From Rhodospirillaceae bacterium (GTDB lineage: Bacteria > Pseudomonadota > Alphaproteobacteria > Rhodospirillales > Rhodospirillaceae): a stretch of 64,000 nucleotides of DNA. Under the pieces are notes generated by a model. It saw nothing but the letters and a program-made list of their open reading frames with translations, was not told the DNA's origin and searched no databases. The position numbers and the translations under genes are program-made. Below are positions 53,783-63,005 of this stretch, one piece after another; position 1 is the stretch's first letter, and every line of letters starts with the position of its first letter. Where the stretch lies: NCBI GenBank assembly GCA_040219235.1, contig JAVJSV010000012.1, positions 186,001 through 250,000 on the forward strand, in the 5' to 3' direction.

Positions 53783-54079
53783 ATGGCAGGTTACATCGTT
53801 GCGGTTGCGCGTATTGATAAAATGACCGATGGACTCAAATCGTACATTGAGAAATCTGCAAAACTGTCGGCTGAATATGGCGCAGAATATGTCGTTCGCG
53901 GCCCAGCCAAAGAAGTGGTGGAGGGCGATTACCTGACAGGCCGCAGCGTCGTGGTCTCAAAGTTTGAGACCCTTGAAAAAGCGGAAGCCATGTACAAGTC
54001 TGATGCCTATCAAAACGAGATTAAGCCGCTGCGTGAAGGTTCAGGTGTTTACGACATTGCTATCTTTGAAGGGCCGTAA
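53783..54079 (+). CDS. DUF1330 family protein
   Basis: The 98-residue protein of the dimeric ferredoxin-like DUF1330 fold has GYIVAVARIDKMTDGLKSYI, YVVRGPAKEVVEGDYLTGRS and VVVSKFETLEKAEAMYKSD. Function is unknown; the fold is shared with small monooxygenases and EthD-like proteins. AGGAG lies before a double ATG (53780, 53783). Its stop lies 4 bp before the GTG of dctP, so the two are in one operon. Confidence 0.9.
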   Translation: MAGYIVAVARIDKMTDGLKSYIEKSAKLSAEYGAEYVVRGPAKEVVEGDYLTGRSVVVSKFETLEKAEAMYKSDAYQNEIKPLREGSGVYDIAIFEGP

Positions 54080-54083
54080 GCCT

Positions 54084-55112
54084 GTGACACATAGACGACG
54101 TTTATCTCTGGGCGCGGCGTGTTTTGTTGTGCTTTCCAGCCTACCCGCAGTTGCAGAAACGCAATGGAATGTCTCAATGTGGGGTGCCAGCCGTGCTGTA
54201 ACGGTTGCCATAGAATACTTAGCGGATCAGGTTCAAGCGCGTACCGATGGCGATTTCAAAATGGTTGTCCATTTTGGTGAGGCGATTTCTCCTGCCCGTG
54301 AAAACATTGATGGTATAGCCATTGGTGCTTTTGAAGCGGCGCATATTTGTCCATCTTATCATCCCGGTAAAACGCCAGCCCTGCTTGCTTTAGAGTTACC
54401 GTTCTTGCCCTTTGATACCGTGCGGGCAGCGCACAAGGTGGCTTTAAAAACCCACAGCCATCCAGTTATTGAAGAAGAATTGAGCCAGTTTAATGCCAGG
54501 GTTCTCCAGCATGTGATTGCCCCCCGGTATGAGTTCATGGGTCGCGGTGAACCTCCTGAAACTTTCGATGCTTGGCAGGGTATGCGTGTCCGCGCGCCTG
54601 GAGCCATTGGTGATGGCGTCCGTGCGCTCGGTGCGCGCCCAACCTCTGTGCCAGCGCCTGAGATTTATACCAGTTTAGAACGTCGTCTGTTCGATGCCGC
54701 AGCGTTACCATTTTCCTATACCTTCGCGAGCTATCGCATTCATGAAGTGTCCGATTGGTATACCTTCAATATGAATATCGCGATCCCCAGTTGCGTCATT
54801 CTGGTGAGTCGTGATGCCTGGGCCGCCTTGCCCAATGAGTATCAGGTATTGATTGAGGAGATTAACGCTGCAGCATATGAGCTGCAATTTGAGGCGCTGG
54901 CAGATGCAGATACTGCTTGGATCCCTGAGTTTGATCAACGCGGTCTGAAGCGGGTGATTTATGATGAGCAGGCGCTGCATGCATTCAAAACCGAAACCGC
55001 ACAGCCGTTGTGGGCGGATTGGGTCAAGCGCTACAGTCGGCGTTTTGCGTCTCAAGAATATCTGGATTTCATCATCGAAGAAGCCACTCTGGCCAATACG
55101 ATGGAGAACTGA
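54084..55112 (+). CDS. dctP: TRAP transporter substrate-binding protein (DctP type)
   Basis: The 342-residue precursor has a signal peptide with an RRR start (RRRLSLGAACFVVLSSLPAV, cleavage near AVA-E). The DctP fold is shown by SRAVTVAIEYLADQVQARTD, the MRVRAPGAIGDGVRALGA region with the carboxylate-binding Arg, and PAPEIYTSLERRLFDAA. The GTG start at 54084 follows the DUF1330 stop by 4 bp. It delivers an organic-acid-type ligand to the DctQM membrane unit encoded two genes downstream. Confidence 0.9.
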   Translation: MTHRRRLSLGAACFVVLSSLPAVAETQWNVSMWGASRAVTVAIEYLADQVQARTDGDFKMVVHFGEAISPARENIDGIAIGAFEAAHICPSYHPGKTPALLALELPFLPFDTVRAAHKVALKTHSHPVIEEELSQFNARVLQHVIAPRYEFMGRGEPPETFDAWQGMRVRAPGAIGDGVRALGARPTSVPAPEIYTSLERRLFDAAALPFSYTFASYRIHEVSDWYTFNMNIAIPSCVILVSRDAWAALPNEYQVLIEEINAAAYELQFEALADADTAWIPEFDQRGLKRVIYDEQALHAFKTETAQPLWADWVKRYSRRFASQEYLDFIIEEATLANTMEN

Positions 55113-55114
55113 TC

Positions 55115-55513
55115 TTGCCGCGTCAGTCTATTGGCCCTGTAGGCCAACTCCCTGACGGTGCAACAAATCCTATCAGCCCTGCTGTGCGTGCGGGTGACTT
55201 TGTATTCATTTCTGGCCTTATGCCTAAGGGTCCAGATGGTCAGATTGCGCCGGGTGGCATTACAGCACAAACAAAGATCGTCATGGAACGACTCCGTACA
55301 GTTCTTGAAACTGTAGACTGTAGTTTTGAGGATGTTGTGAAGTGTACGGTTTGGATTACAGACGCGAAAAATTTTAAAGCGTTTAACAGCCTCTATGAGT
55401 CCTACTTCTTAGGTGCGCCACCAGCAAGGTCCGCGGTGCGCTGCGATCTTCTGTTGGAGGGAGCCCTCCTCGAATTGGAAGCGCTCTGCTATAAGCCAGT
55501 GTTAACGGATTAA
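55115..55513 (+). CDS. RidA family protein (YjgF/YER057c/UK114)
   Basis: The 132-residue RidA-type protein has FVFISGLMPKGPDGQI, the TKIVMERLRTVLETVDCSFE helix and VKCTVWITDAKNFKAF. The end, ARSAVRCDLLLEGALLELEA, keeps the Arg of the active-site pocket near residue 107. RidA hydrolyses reactive enamine/imine intermediates; others act on similar small molecules. Start is TTG 55115, 2 bp after dctP with GGAG 9 nt upstream. Its presence hints that the cluster's substrate yields an imine, or that RidA acts as a ring-product hydrolase. Confidence 0.88.
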   Translation: MPRQSIGPVGQLPDGATNPISPAVRAGDFVFISGLMPKGPDGQIAPGGITAQTKIVMERLRTVLETVDCSFEDVVKCTVWITDAKNFKAFNSLYESYFLGAPPARSAVRCDLLLEGALLELEALCYKPVLTD

Positions 55514-55577
55514 GTTAACGTCTCTTCGACCGCATTCAATTGAGGCGGATTCATCTTAATATAGGAAAGTTAGAGTA

Positions 55578-56210
55578 GTGCGATCTCAAGAAGTTCCGAT
55601 CGGTTCTCTTGCCAGTGTTCATCGGCTTTGGTCCCGCCTTGAAGACGTCTGTGCCGCAGCGGCTGGGGTACTGATAGCAATTGCTATGTGCCTCACGGTT
55701 GTTGAGGTCCTCAGCCGTAAACTGCTCAATGCCCCACTCCCTGGTGTTATTGATATGTTTGATTTGGGCATGGCGGCCGTTGCGTTCTTGGGCGCGTCCC
55801 AGTGTCAAAGATTAGGCGGCCATGTTCGCATGGAGCTCGTTGTCCGCCGTCTGAACGGACGCTCCCTGTGGTGCGTAGAATCACTCACTGCGTTGTTGGC
55901 GCTTTGTTTCATCTTAGCTGTCTGTATTGCTAGTTATGAAGCTGTAACGCGAGCATACCGTGTTTCTGATTCGACCATGGATTTGTTGCTTCCGGTCTGG
56001 CCAGCCAAACTGCTCGTGTCCATTGCGTTGACGGTGCTGTCAGGCCGCCTCGCTTTGCAGTTTATCGACTCCCTGCGTCTAATCGTAAATCCCGACGCTG
56101 TGCCGATTGCCGCGTTGAAAGTTGCCTCTGTTGAAGACCATGCTCGCGAAGAAATAGAAGAAGCGATTGGGCCGCTCGAGTCAGATGCCTCCAACGGCAA
56201 GGGACAATAG
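55578..56210 (+). CDS. dctQ: TRAP transporter small permease (DctQ type)
   Basis: The 210-residue protein has four predicted membrane helices in the DctQ pattern: LEDVCAAAAGVLIAIAMCLT, PGVIDMFDLGMAAVAFLG, ESLTALLALCFILAVCIASY and VWPAKLLVSIALTVLSGRL. It also shows the VEVLSRKLLNAPLPGV element. GTG start. It is longer than usual at the C-terminus, with an acidic tail. It forms the membrane complex with DctM, whose gene starts 3 bp downstream. Confidence 0.9.
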   Translation: MRSQEVPIGSLASVHRLWSRLEDVCAAAAGVLIAIAMCLTVVEVLSRKLLNAPLPGVIDMFDLGMAAVAFLGASQCQRLGGHVRMELVVRRLNGRSLWCVESLTALLALCFILAVCIASYEAVTRAYRVSDSTMDLLLPVWPAKLLVSIALTVLSGRLALQFIDSLRLIVNPDAVPIAALKVASVEDHAREEIEEAIGPLESDASNGKGQ

Positions 56211-56212
56211 GC

Positions 56213-57529
56213 ATGGATCCGTTCTTTATTGGCGTGATTGGCGTCCTGATTCTCTTCGTTCTTGTGATCGCTGGAATGCGTGTGGCCTGGGCCTCTGGCA
56301 TTGTCGGTCTTGGCGGCTTGGTGGTGTTGCGGGGCTGGGACCCGGCTGTTGGTCTTGCCGGTATCCTGACTTATGCGGAAACTGCGCGGTATTCTTTGTC
56401 CGTTCTTCCAATGTTTATTCTCATTGGCCTACTCGCCTTTCATGCTGGCCTTACGCAGAAAGCCTTCGCTGCTGCCCGCGCTTGGGCCGGCCGCCTTCCC
56501 GGCGGCTTGGCGGTTGCGACCGTGTTTGCAACGGCAGGGTTTGCGGCGGTCTCTGGGGCAAGCACAGCAACGGCCGCCGTCTTTACGCGTGTTTCTGTCC
56601 CTGAAATGTTGAAGGCTGGCTATGATCCGAGGCTCGCCGCAGGGGTTGTCGCTGCGGGTGGCACGCTGGCCTCGCTTATTCCTCCCAGTGCCATTCTTGT
56701 GCTGTATGGAATTATCGTTGAAGAGTCCATTGGTGCATTGCTCTTGGCCGGTTTCCTCCCGGGCATTCTGTCTGCCGTTTTGTACGCCGGGTTCATTGTT
56801 GCGCGGGTAAAAATCAGCCCAGAATTGGGGCCGCCATCAACCGTCGCCATTCCTATGTTGGACAAGTTCAAAGCGCTTGGCCAAGCTTGGGGTATTCTCG
56901 CAGTCATCGGGATCGTGATCGTCGGCTTGTACACAGGGTGGATGACCCCGACTGAGGTTGGGGGCATTGGTGCTGCTTTGGTCTTGTTGATGGTGCTGTT
57001 CAATCGAGAGTCCAAAAAATCGCAAATCTTTGAGGCATTTGTCGATACCGCACGCTTAACCGCTATGGTGCTGGCTATCGTCTGGTGCGTTCTTGTTTTT
57101 GTCAGATTTCTTGGGTTTACCGGTTTGCCTGGAGTCTTGGCAGATTGGATTGGTAATCTAGATGTCCCACGCATTGTCATTCTGCTGGCCATCCTCGGCA
57201 TCTATATGGTTCTTGGCATGTTTCTGGATGGTCTCGGCATGCTTTTGCTGACCATGCCGGTTGTCTACCCCGTCATCATTTCATTGGGTTACGATCCGAT
57301 TTGGTTTGGTATATTGGTCGTTAAAATGATCGAGATCGGACTTGTTACACCGCCAATCGGACTTAATTGTTTCATAGTGAACGGCGTCAGGCCTGACATT
57401 AGTCTGGAGACGGTTTTTAGGGGCGTAGGTCCTTTCGTTATAATTGATCTGCTCACCGTTGGCGTCTTGATCGCTTTGCCGGACATCGTATTGTGGTTGC
57501 CCAGAACCATGAATATGGGCGGTTACTGA
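56213..57529 (+). CDS. dctM: TRAP transporter large permease (DctM type)
   Basis: The 438-residue protein of the ion-transporter superfamily has about 12-13 helices. Motifs are SVLPMFILIGLLAFHAGLTQ, FAAVSGASTATAAVFTRVSV, GTLASLIPPSAILVLYGIIV, and near the C-terminus GLVTPPIGLNCFIVNGVRPD. It carries the sodium-coupled translocation path. It directly follows dctQ. Together with dctP the transporter is complete. Confidence 0.95.
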   Translation: MDPFFIGVIGVLILFVLVIAGMRVAWASGIVGLGGLVVLRGWDPAVGLAGILTYAETARYSLSVLPMFILIGLLAFHAGLTQKAFAAARAWAGRLPGGLAVATVFATAGFAAVSGASTATAAVFTRVSVPEMLKAGYDPRLAAGVVAAGGTLASLIPPSAILVLYGIIVEESIGALLLAGFLPGILSAVLYAGFIVARVKISPELGPPSTVAIPMLDKFKALGQAWGILAVIGIVIVGLYTGWMTPTEVGGIGAALVLLMVLFNRESKKSQIFEAFVDTARLTAMVLAIVWCVLVFVRFLGFTGLPGVLADWIGNLDVPRIVILLAILGIYMVLGMFLDGLGMLLLTMPVVYPVIISLGYDPIWFGILVVKMIEIGLVTPPIGLNCFIVNGVRPDISLETVFRGVGPFVIIDLLTVGVLIALPDIVLWLPRTMNMGGY

Positions 57530-57565
57530 GGGGCGGCCTCACAAGAATTGGATGCAAGACACGCG

Positions 57566-58405
57566 ATGAAATTCGTTTCTTACGAATACAATGAAGGCAT
57601 TAAGTTCGGAGCGATCGTTGAAGACGGCATCATCGATTTATCTGATGCTGGGCCGAGTCTGAAATCTGTTCTGCTGACAGGCCCGCTCGACAATTTGATC
57701 GCGGTTGCAGAGAGCCGCTCGCCAACGGTTAAACTCGATCATGTTATTTTGCACCAGGTCATTCCTGATACGACCCGCATTATTTGTGTCGGTAAGAACT
57801 ATCAAGATCATGCCAAAGAAATGGGCGGTGAGGCTCCGACTAATCCCAATTTATTTATGCGCACCGCGCAGTCCTTAGTTGGCCACCGGCAGTCAATCAT
57901 CGCTCCTCGTGTTTCGGATCAGTATGACTATGAAGGCGAATTGGCCGTGATTATCGGCCGAGGCGGCCGGCATATTTCGGCTGAGAAAGCGCTGTCTTAT
58001 GTGGCGGGGTATAGCTGTTTTCTCGATGGAACTCTGAGGGATTATCAGAAGCATTCGTTTACGGCGGGCAAAAACTTCGATTCTTCTGGGGCTTGTGGCC
58101 CATGGTTGGTTCCTGCCGCTGAAATCGCCGATCCGCAATCTCTCACGTTGGTTACTCGTGTGAATGGCGAGGTCATGCAGAACGCGAGCACCAAAGATAT
58201 GATTTTCACAGTCACGGCTCTGATCGAATATGTTTCAGCGTTTACCCATCTGGAGCCCGGCGATGTGCTTGCGACTGGAACGCCAGCAGGCGTGGGGGCG
58301 GGACGTTCACCACCTGTTTGGTTGAAGCCAGGCGATGTCGTTGATGTCGAAATTGAAAATATTGGTGTCTTAACCAACACCGTTAAGGCGGAGTCCGAGG
58401 TCTGA
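57566..58405 (+). CDS. Fumarylacetoacetate hydrolase family protein
   Basis: The 279-residue protein has the FAH core: RIICVGKNYQDHAKEMG near residues 70-86, YDYEGELAVIIGRGGRHIS near 118-136 with the metal-binding Glu residues, LDGTLRDYQKHSFTAGKNFD near 155-174 and PGDVLATGTPAGVGAGRSPP near 230-249. FAH-family members hydrolyse C-C bonds of acylpyruvates, hydrate dienoates or decarboxylate oxaloacetate. The start ATG 57566 lies 37 bp after dctM. It is the best candidate for the catabolic enzyme of the cluster. Confidence 0.9.
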   Translation: MKFVSYEYNEGIKFGAIVEDGIIDLSDAGPSLKSVLLTGPLDNLIAVAESRSPTVKLDHVILHQVIPDTTRIICVGKNYQDHAKEMGGEAPTNPNLFMRTAQSLVGHRQSIIAPRVSDQYDYEGELAVIIGRGGRHISAEKALSYVAGYSCFLDGTLRDYQKHSFTAGKNFDSSGACGPWLVPAAEIADPQSLTLVTRVNGEVMQNASTKDMIFTVTALIEYVSAFTHLEPGDVLATGTPAGVGAGRSPPVWLKPGDVVDVEIENIGVLTNTVKAESEV

Positions 58406-58431
58406 TCTTTCTGCTCCTGATCTCTCAGCGC

Positions 58432-60027
58432 ATGATTTCTCTGCGTCTGGCAGTTATCTGGCTTTTTGTGGCGAGCCAGAGTTTTTTTTCTCCTGCCGCG
58501 AGGAGTGAGACACCGCAAAATATTACGGTCTTCGTTAGTTCATCTGTTGAGAGTGTTGATCCACACCATGCAGTGTCGTTTGCGGAACATGCCGTTGTTA
58601 ACACGCTTCATGTTGGTCTTACAGATTACGGTGAAGATGGCCGACTGCGCCCGGGTTTGGCCAAGAATTGGGTCGTTTCTGAAGATGGCCTGACGTACAC
58701 TTTTACACTCGAGAAAGATTTAACGTGGTTCGATGGCCAGCGTCTTATCGCACAGGATGTAGTTGCCGGAATCAAGCGGGCTCTTAATCCAGATCGCCTG
58801 TCACCCTTCGCGGCAAAGCTGTTTTCCATCACGTCTGCTGAGGTCTATGCCCTGGGACAGATGACGGAGAATGACGTGCTCGGTGTTGCGGCGCTGGATG
58901 ACGAAACGGTTGCCTTTAACTTAAGCCGCAGAGACTATAACTTTTTGCATGTGCTTGCTCATCCTGTCGCAAAGCCAGCGCCAGTTAACACTCCGGACTC
59001 GGTTGCGACAGGTCATATGACGTCCGGCTCGTATAGGGTTGCAGACGATGGAGACATCACGCATCTCGTCAGCCGTGACAAAACACGTACGTTGATCTTT
59101 GAAGTTGTTGCGTCAGCCCAAGAGGCTTGGTCTCGCTCTGAAGATGTAGGTCCGTTTGTGACCGCAGAGATGCCCATCATATCAACACCCTCAGTTGGTG
59201 AGCGCGCCTCAGACATTAAACCGAGTGGTGGAGAACAACTTTACGCTTATGCCGTCAACATGGCACGCGCGCCTTTGGAATCTCTGGAAGTTCGGCATGC
59301 TCTTGCCATGTCGATTGATCGAGCAGCAATCCTTGAGTCTCTTGGGGTTCCCGGTCTTGCGACGGCTACCCAATACGTTCCGAAGACAGCCATGACATAT
59401 AGCGCCTCTTATAAAGTTCCCTTTGGTTCTCTCACCTTTGAAGAGCGTGAGGCCGTGGCTGCCGCTTTGTTAGCGGAACATGGATATGGCTTGTCTAACA
59501 GATTAGCACTTCGTCTCCGCATTCCTTTGGGCGACATACATGCTGATGTTGCCCGGCGTGTCGCAGAGATGTGGGAGATCGCAGGCGTTGATACAGAGAT
59601 TATTGCTGCGCCTTTTTCAGAGCATTGGCAGGCTTTGGAACAAGGTGACTTTGACGCTGCATTCGCTGCCTGGCCCGGTGCGCGGGATACACCGCGCGCA
59701 TTCCTTGAACCGTTGAGTCAGTTCGGAGGGCCTTGGAACTTTCCCCAGTATCAATTTCCCGGATTTAGCGAGCGTTTGATGCGCGCGGCTGAGGGGCGGG
59801 ATGAAGACCCTCGCGCCGGCCAATACCGTGAGGCGGAAAAAGCTCTTATTGAAGACCAAAGTTTGTTGGCTTTGTTCTTTTATAAACCTGCAACCTTTGT
59901 CTCGTCTTGGCTTCAGGGGTGGCAAACTAATCCTGCTGGCATCCATCCGTTACATACATTCAGGGTAGTGGAGGAGAGAAAGGTGCTCGGTTTGTCGCCT
60001 CCCGCTTTACCAAATACGGCCCCCTAG
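58432..60027 (+). CDS. ABC transporter substrate-binding protein, family 5 (OppA/DppA type)
   Basis: The 531-residue precursor has a signal peptide (SLRLAVIWLFVASQSFFSPA, cleavage near ARS-E). The motif RPGLAKNWVVSEDGLTYTFT and EVRHALAMSIDRAAILESL are typical of peptide-type binding proteins. It is followed by a full set of permease and ATPase genes (oppBCDF order) in the same direction. Ligand may be a peptide or another polar compound, and family-5 proteins cannot be assigned by motif. Confidence 0.9.
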   Translation: MISLRLAVIWLFVASQSFFSPAARSETPQNITVFVSSSVESVDPHHAVSFAEHAVVNTLHVGLTDYGEDGRLRPGLAKNWVVSEDGLTYTFTLEKDLTWFDGQRLIAQDVVAGIKRALNPDRLSPFAAKLFSITSAEVYALGQMTENDVLGVAALDDETVAFNLSRRDYNFLHVLAHPVAKPAPVNTPDSVATGHMTSGSYRVADDGDITHLVSRDKTRTLIFEVVASAQEAWSRSEDVGPFVTAEMPIISTPSVGERASDIKPSGGEQLYAYAVNMARAPLESLEVRHALAMSIDRAAILESLGVPGLATATQYVPKTAMTYSASYKVPFGSLTFEEREAVAAALLAEHGYGLSNRLALRLRIPLGDIHADVARRVAEMWEIAGVDTEIIAAPFSEHWQALEQGDFDAAFAAWPGARDTPRAFLEPLSQFGGPWNFPQYQFPGFSERLMRAAEGRDEDPRAGQYREAEKALIEDQSLLALFFYKPATFVSSWLQGWQTNPAGIHPLHTFRVVEERKVLGLSPPALPNTAP

Positions 60028-60161
60028 AATCGTGAAAGTGATTTTTGAATCGTCCTATCATAAGCTTTGTCGGTGCAACTTGGTCTGGTACCAATGAATT
60101 AGGCCCGTTATGGTCAGTCCCTAAATTGTCACACGCCGAACTCTGGAACTTTATCTGATCC

Positions 60162-61097
60162 ATGTGGGCTTTTATTCTCCGTCGTATCTTGATTGCCATT
60201 CCGACTTTGTTGGTTGTCATTACGGTTGCCTTTTTTCTGATGCGCTTGGCCCCTGGCGGCCCCTTTGATCAGGAAGCGCCTCTGCCGCCCGAAATCATGG
60301 CCAATCTCAAAGCGGCGTATGGCTTGGACCAGCCGCTGTGGTGGCAGTACACCAACTATCTCGGCAATCTGCTGCAGGGAGATTTTGGGCCGTCATTCAA
60401 ATACAAAGACTTCTCGGTTACGGAATTGATCGGCCAAGGCTTGCCCGTAAGTGTGCAGAATGGCTTGGCCGCGTTAATTCTCGCAATCTCTTTGGGGATA
60501 CCGCTAGGAGCGATGGCCGCGTTGCGTCAGAACAGCGGCGCAGACCACGCGGCGATGACGGTAGCGATGACAGGAATTGTGGTGCCAAATTTTGTTGTCG
60601 GTCCGCTGCTGGCATTGGTTTTTGGCATCTGGTTGAAGGAGACGGCTTTTGCATTGCCCGTTGCCGGATGGAACAATGGTGCTTTGCCAAACCGTATTCT
60701 TCCGGTTGTTTGTTTGGCGTTACCGTTTATCGCTTATATCGCGCGCATCACCCGTGCCAGCTTGATTGAAACTTTGCGCACCAATTATGTGCGAACAGCC
60801 CGTGCCAAAGGCTTGCCCTTTCGGTTGGTGGTCCTGCGCCATGCCTTCAAAAGCGCGATGATTCCGGTTGTCACTTATCTCGGCCCTGCGACAGTATTTC
60901 TTCTGACAGGCTCGATGGTAATTGAAACTATTTTTGGGCTTCCGGGGATTGGCCGCTACTTTGTGCAAGGGGCTTTGAACCGGGATTATACGCTCGTCAT
61001 GGGAGTGACCATTCTCGCGGCATCTATGGTGATTGCGCTCAATCTTATCGTTGATATCGCTTACGCCTGGCTCGACCCAAAGGTGCGCTATGAGTGA
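60162..61097 (+). CDS. oppB: Peptide-type ABC transporter permease (OppB/DppB)
   Basis: The 311-residue protein has six helices: FILRRILIAIPTLLVVITV first, the N-terminal motif FFLMRLAPGGPFD, and the EAA loop near RITRASLIETLRTNYVRTAR. The last helices end AYAWLDPKVRYE, a typical DppB end. It follows the binding protein gene after 134 bp without clear terminator and overlaps oppC by 8 nt. Confidence 0.95.
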   Translation: MWAFILRRILIAIPTLLVVITVAFFLMRLAPGGPFDQEAPLPPEIMANLKAAYGLDQPLWWQYTNYLGNLLQGDFGPSFKYKDFSVTELIGQGLPVSVQNGLAALILAISLGIPLGAMAALRQNSGADHAAMTVAMTGIVVPNFVVGPLLALVFGIWLKETAFALPVAGWNNGALPNRILPVVCLALPFIAYIARITRASLIETLRTNYVRTARAKGLPFRLVVLRHAFKSAMIPVVTYLGPATVFLLTGSMVIETIFGLPGIGRYFVQGALNRDYTLVMGVTILAASMVIALNLIVDIAYAWLDPKVRYE

Positions 61098-62025
61098 GAC
61101 ACCGTTGAGCAAGCCATCTCGTGTTAACCTCAGTGTGCCGCGCGCCGACGCGTTGGATAAAGCCGCAGATGTTGAAGGGCGCAGTCTTTGGCAAGATGCA
61201 TTTAGTCGCCTGCGGGCCAATCGGGCCTCTATGATTAGTGCGATTATGCTGATTTTGCTTGCCGTTGTCTGCTTTGCAGGACCTTACTTTGTCCCGTGGT
61301 CATATGAAGAAATTGATTGGGATATTCTAGAGGCGGCCCCTCCAAATTTTGAGACGGGCCATTATCTGGGCACGGATTCACTTGGGCGTGACATGCTGGC
61401 CAGAATTCTGCAAGGAGGACAGGTGTCCTTTCTTGTGGGTATTTTGGCAACGTCCGTGGCCTTGGTTATTGGCGTTACTGTAGGCGCGACGGCAGGCTTT
61501 ATGGGGGGCAGGGTTGATCAGTTTCTCATGCGCTTTGTTGATGTTATGTATGCTGTGCCGCTGATGTTTTTCATCATCATTCTAATGGTCGTTTTTGGGC
61601 GTAATTTTTATTTGATGTTTCTAGCAATCGGCTTTGTTGAGTGGCTAACAATGTCGCGTATTGTGCGCGGTCAAACGTTGACTCTGAAAAACAAAGAATT
61701 TGTTGAGGCGGCGCGGGCCTCGGGTGGCTCAACAGCCAGTATTATTATTCGGCATATTGTGCCCAACGTTCTTGGCGTTGTGGTCGTGTATGTCACGCTG
61801 ACCATTCCCCAAGTTATTTTATTGGAAAGTTTTTTGAGTTTCCTCGGCTTGGGGGTGCAACCGCCGATGACCAGTTGGGGTGCTCTGATCGCGGAAGGAG
61901 CGCAAGAAATGGAAATTACACCGAGAACTCTCATTCTCCCGGCAATTTGTCTCTCAACAACGCTCTTCTGTTTTAACTTCCTGGGTGATGGCCTCCGCGA
62001 CGCGCTCGACCCGAAAGACCGTTAA
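61090..62025 (+). CDS. oppC: Peptide-type ABC transporter permease (OppC/DppC)
   Basis: The 311-residue protein has an N-terminal cytoplasmic segment, a first helix MISAIMLILLAVVCFAGPYF, the family motif HYLGTDSLGRDMLARILQGG and the EAA loop TLKNKEFVEAARASGGS. It ends DGLRDALDPKDR. ATG 61090 overlaps the end of oppB by 8 nt; a longer frame inside oppB is not needed. It heterodimerises with OppB. Confidence 0.95.
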   Translation: MSETPLSKPSRVNLSVPRADALDKAADVEGRSLWQDAFSRLRANRASMISAIMLILLAVVCFAGPYFVPWSYEEIDWDILEAAPPNFETGHYLGTDSLGRDMLARILQGGQVSFLVGILATSVALVIGVTVGATAGFMGGRVDQFLMRFVDVMYAVPLMFFIIILMVVFGRNFYLMFLAIGFVEWLTMSRIVRGQTLTLKNKEFVEAARASGGSTASIIIRHIVPNVLGVVVVYVTLTIPQVILLESFLSFLGLGVQPPMTSWGALIAEGAQEMEITPRTLILPAICLSTTLFCFNFLGDGLRDALDPKDR

Positions 62026-62030
62026 CGCTT

Positions 62031-63005
62031 ATGACTTCAGTGTTAGAAATTGACAAACTCACCGTCGCCTTTAGTACGCCGGATGGAACAGTTGAAGCCG
62101 TTAACGATGTGACTCTGTCTGTTGAGGCGGGTGAATGTCTTGGTCTGGTTGGCGAGTCTGGCTCCGGAAAAAGCCAAACCTTTATGGCCGCCATGGGATT
62201 GTTGGCTGACAACGGCACGACATCAGGTGAAGTGCGGCTTGATGGTATTGATCTTCTGTCAGCCAATGAAAAAAAGCTGAACACCTTGCGCGGCGAACGC
62301 ATTGCTATGATCTTTCAGGATCCGATGACGTCGCTGACCCCCCATATGAAAATCGGACGACAATTGTCTGAAGTGCTTATTGAACATCAAGGAGTTGATG
62401 CGGCAATGGGACGCGCGCGTGCGCTCGACATGTTGAGCCGTGTGAAAATTCCCGAGGCTGAGCGTCGATTGGATATGTATCCCCATGAACTCTCTGGGGG
62501 TTTGCGTCAGCGTGTGATGATCGCTATGGCGTTGATGTGTGAGCCCGAGGTCATCATTGCGGATGAACCGACAACGGCTCTTGATGTGACAGTGCAGGCG
62601 CAAATTCTCGACCTTCTGGTTGAGGTTAAAGATAACCTGGGAACGGCGATTGTCTTGATTACGCATGATTTGGGTGTTGTCGCGGGACTGGCTGACCGGG
62701 TTGCTGTGATGTACGGTGGACGTATCGTTGAGCAGGGTCAGGTTGCTGAAATTTTTGCATCCCCCATGCATCCGTATACGCAAGGTTTATTGGCGTGCAC
62801 GCCGCGCTTGGATGTCGATACGGACGCTTTGATCACCATTCCGGGACAGCCCCCAAATTTACAAAATCTACCCACCGGTTGCAGTTTTCATCCGCGTTGC
62901 ATTCATGCGTTTGATCGCTGCACAGCGGAGCGCCCTGTTCTTAAAGGTGTTTCTGAGACGCGGATGAAGGCCTGCTTCCTTGACATGGCGGAGGCCGCCC
63001 AATGA
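62031..63005 (+). CDS. oppD: Peptide-type ABC transporter ATPase (OppD/DppD)
   Basis: The 324-residue ATPase has Walker A GESGSGKSQ near residues 41-49, signature ELSGGLRQRVMIAMAL, Walker B VIIADEPTTALDVT and switch His ITHDLGVVAG. The C-terminal oligopeptide-transporter domain has Cys motifs (TGCSFHPRC, RCTA and KAC) found in OppD/DppD, which bind a [4Fe-4S] cluster in some homologues. It overlaps oppF by 4 nt. Confidence 0.96.
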   Translation: MTSVLEIDKLTVAFSTPDGTVEAVNDVTLSVEAGECLGLVGESGSGKSQTFMAAMGLLADNGTTSGEVRLDGIDLLSANEKKLNTLRGERIAMIFQDPMTSLTPHMKIGRQLSEVLIEHQGVDAAMGRARALDMLSRVKIPEAERRLDMYPHELSGGLRQRVMIAMALMCEPEVIIADEPTTALDVTVQAQILDLLVEVKDNLGTAIVLITHDLGVVAGLADRVAVMYGGRIVEQGQVAEIFASPMHPYTQGLLACTPRLDVDTDALITIPGQPPNLQNLPTGCSFHPRCIHAFDRCTAERPVLKGVSETRMKACFLDMAEAAQ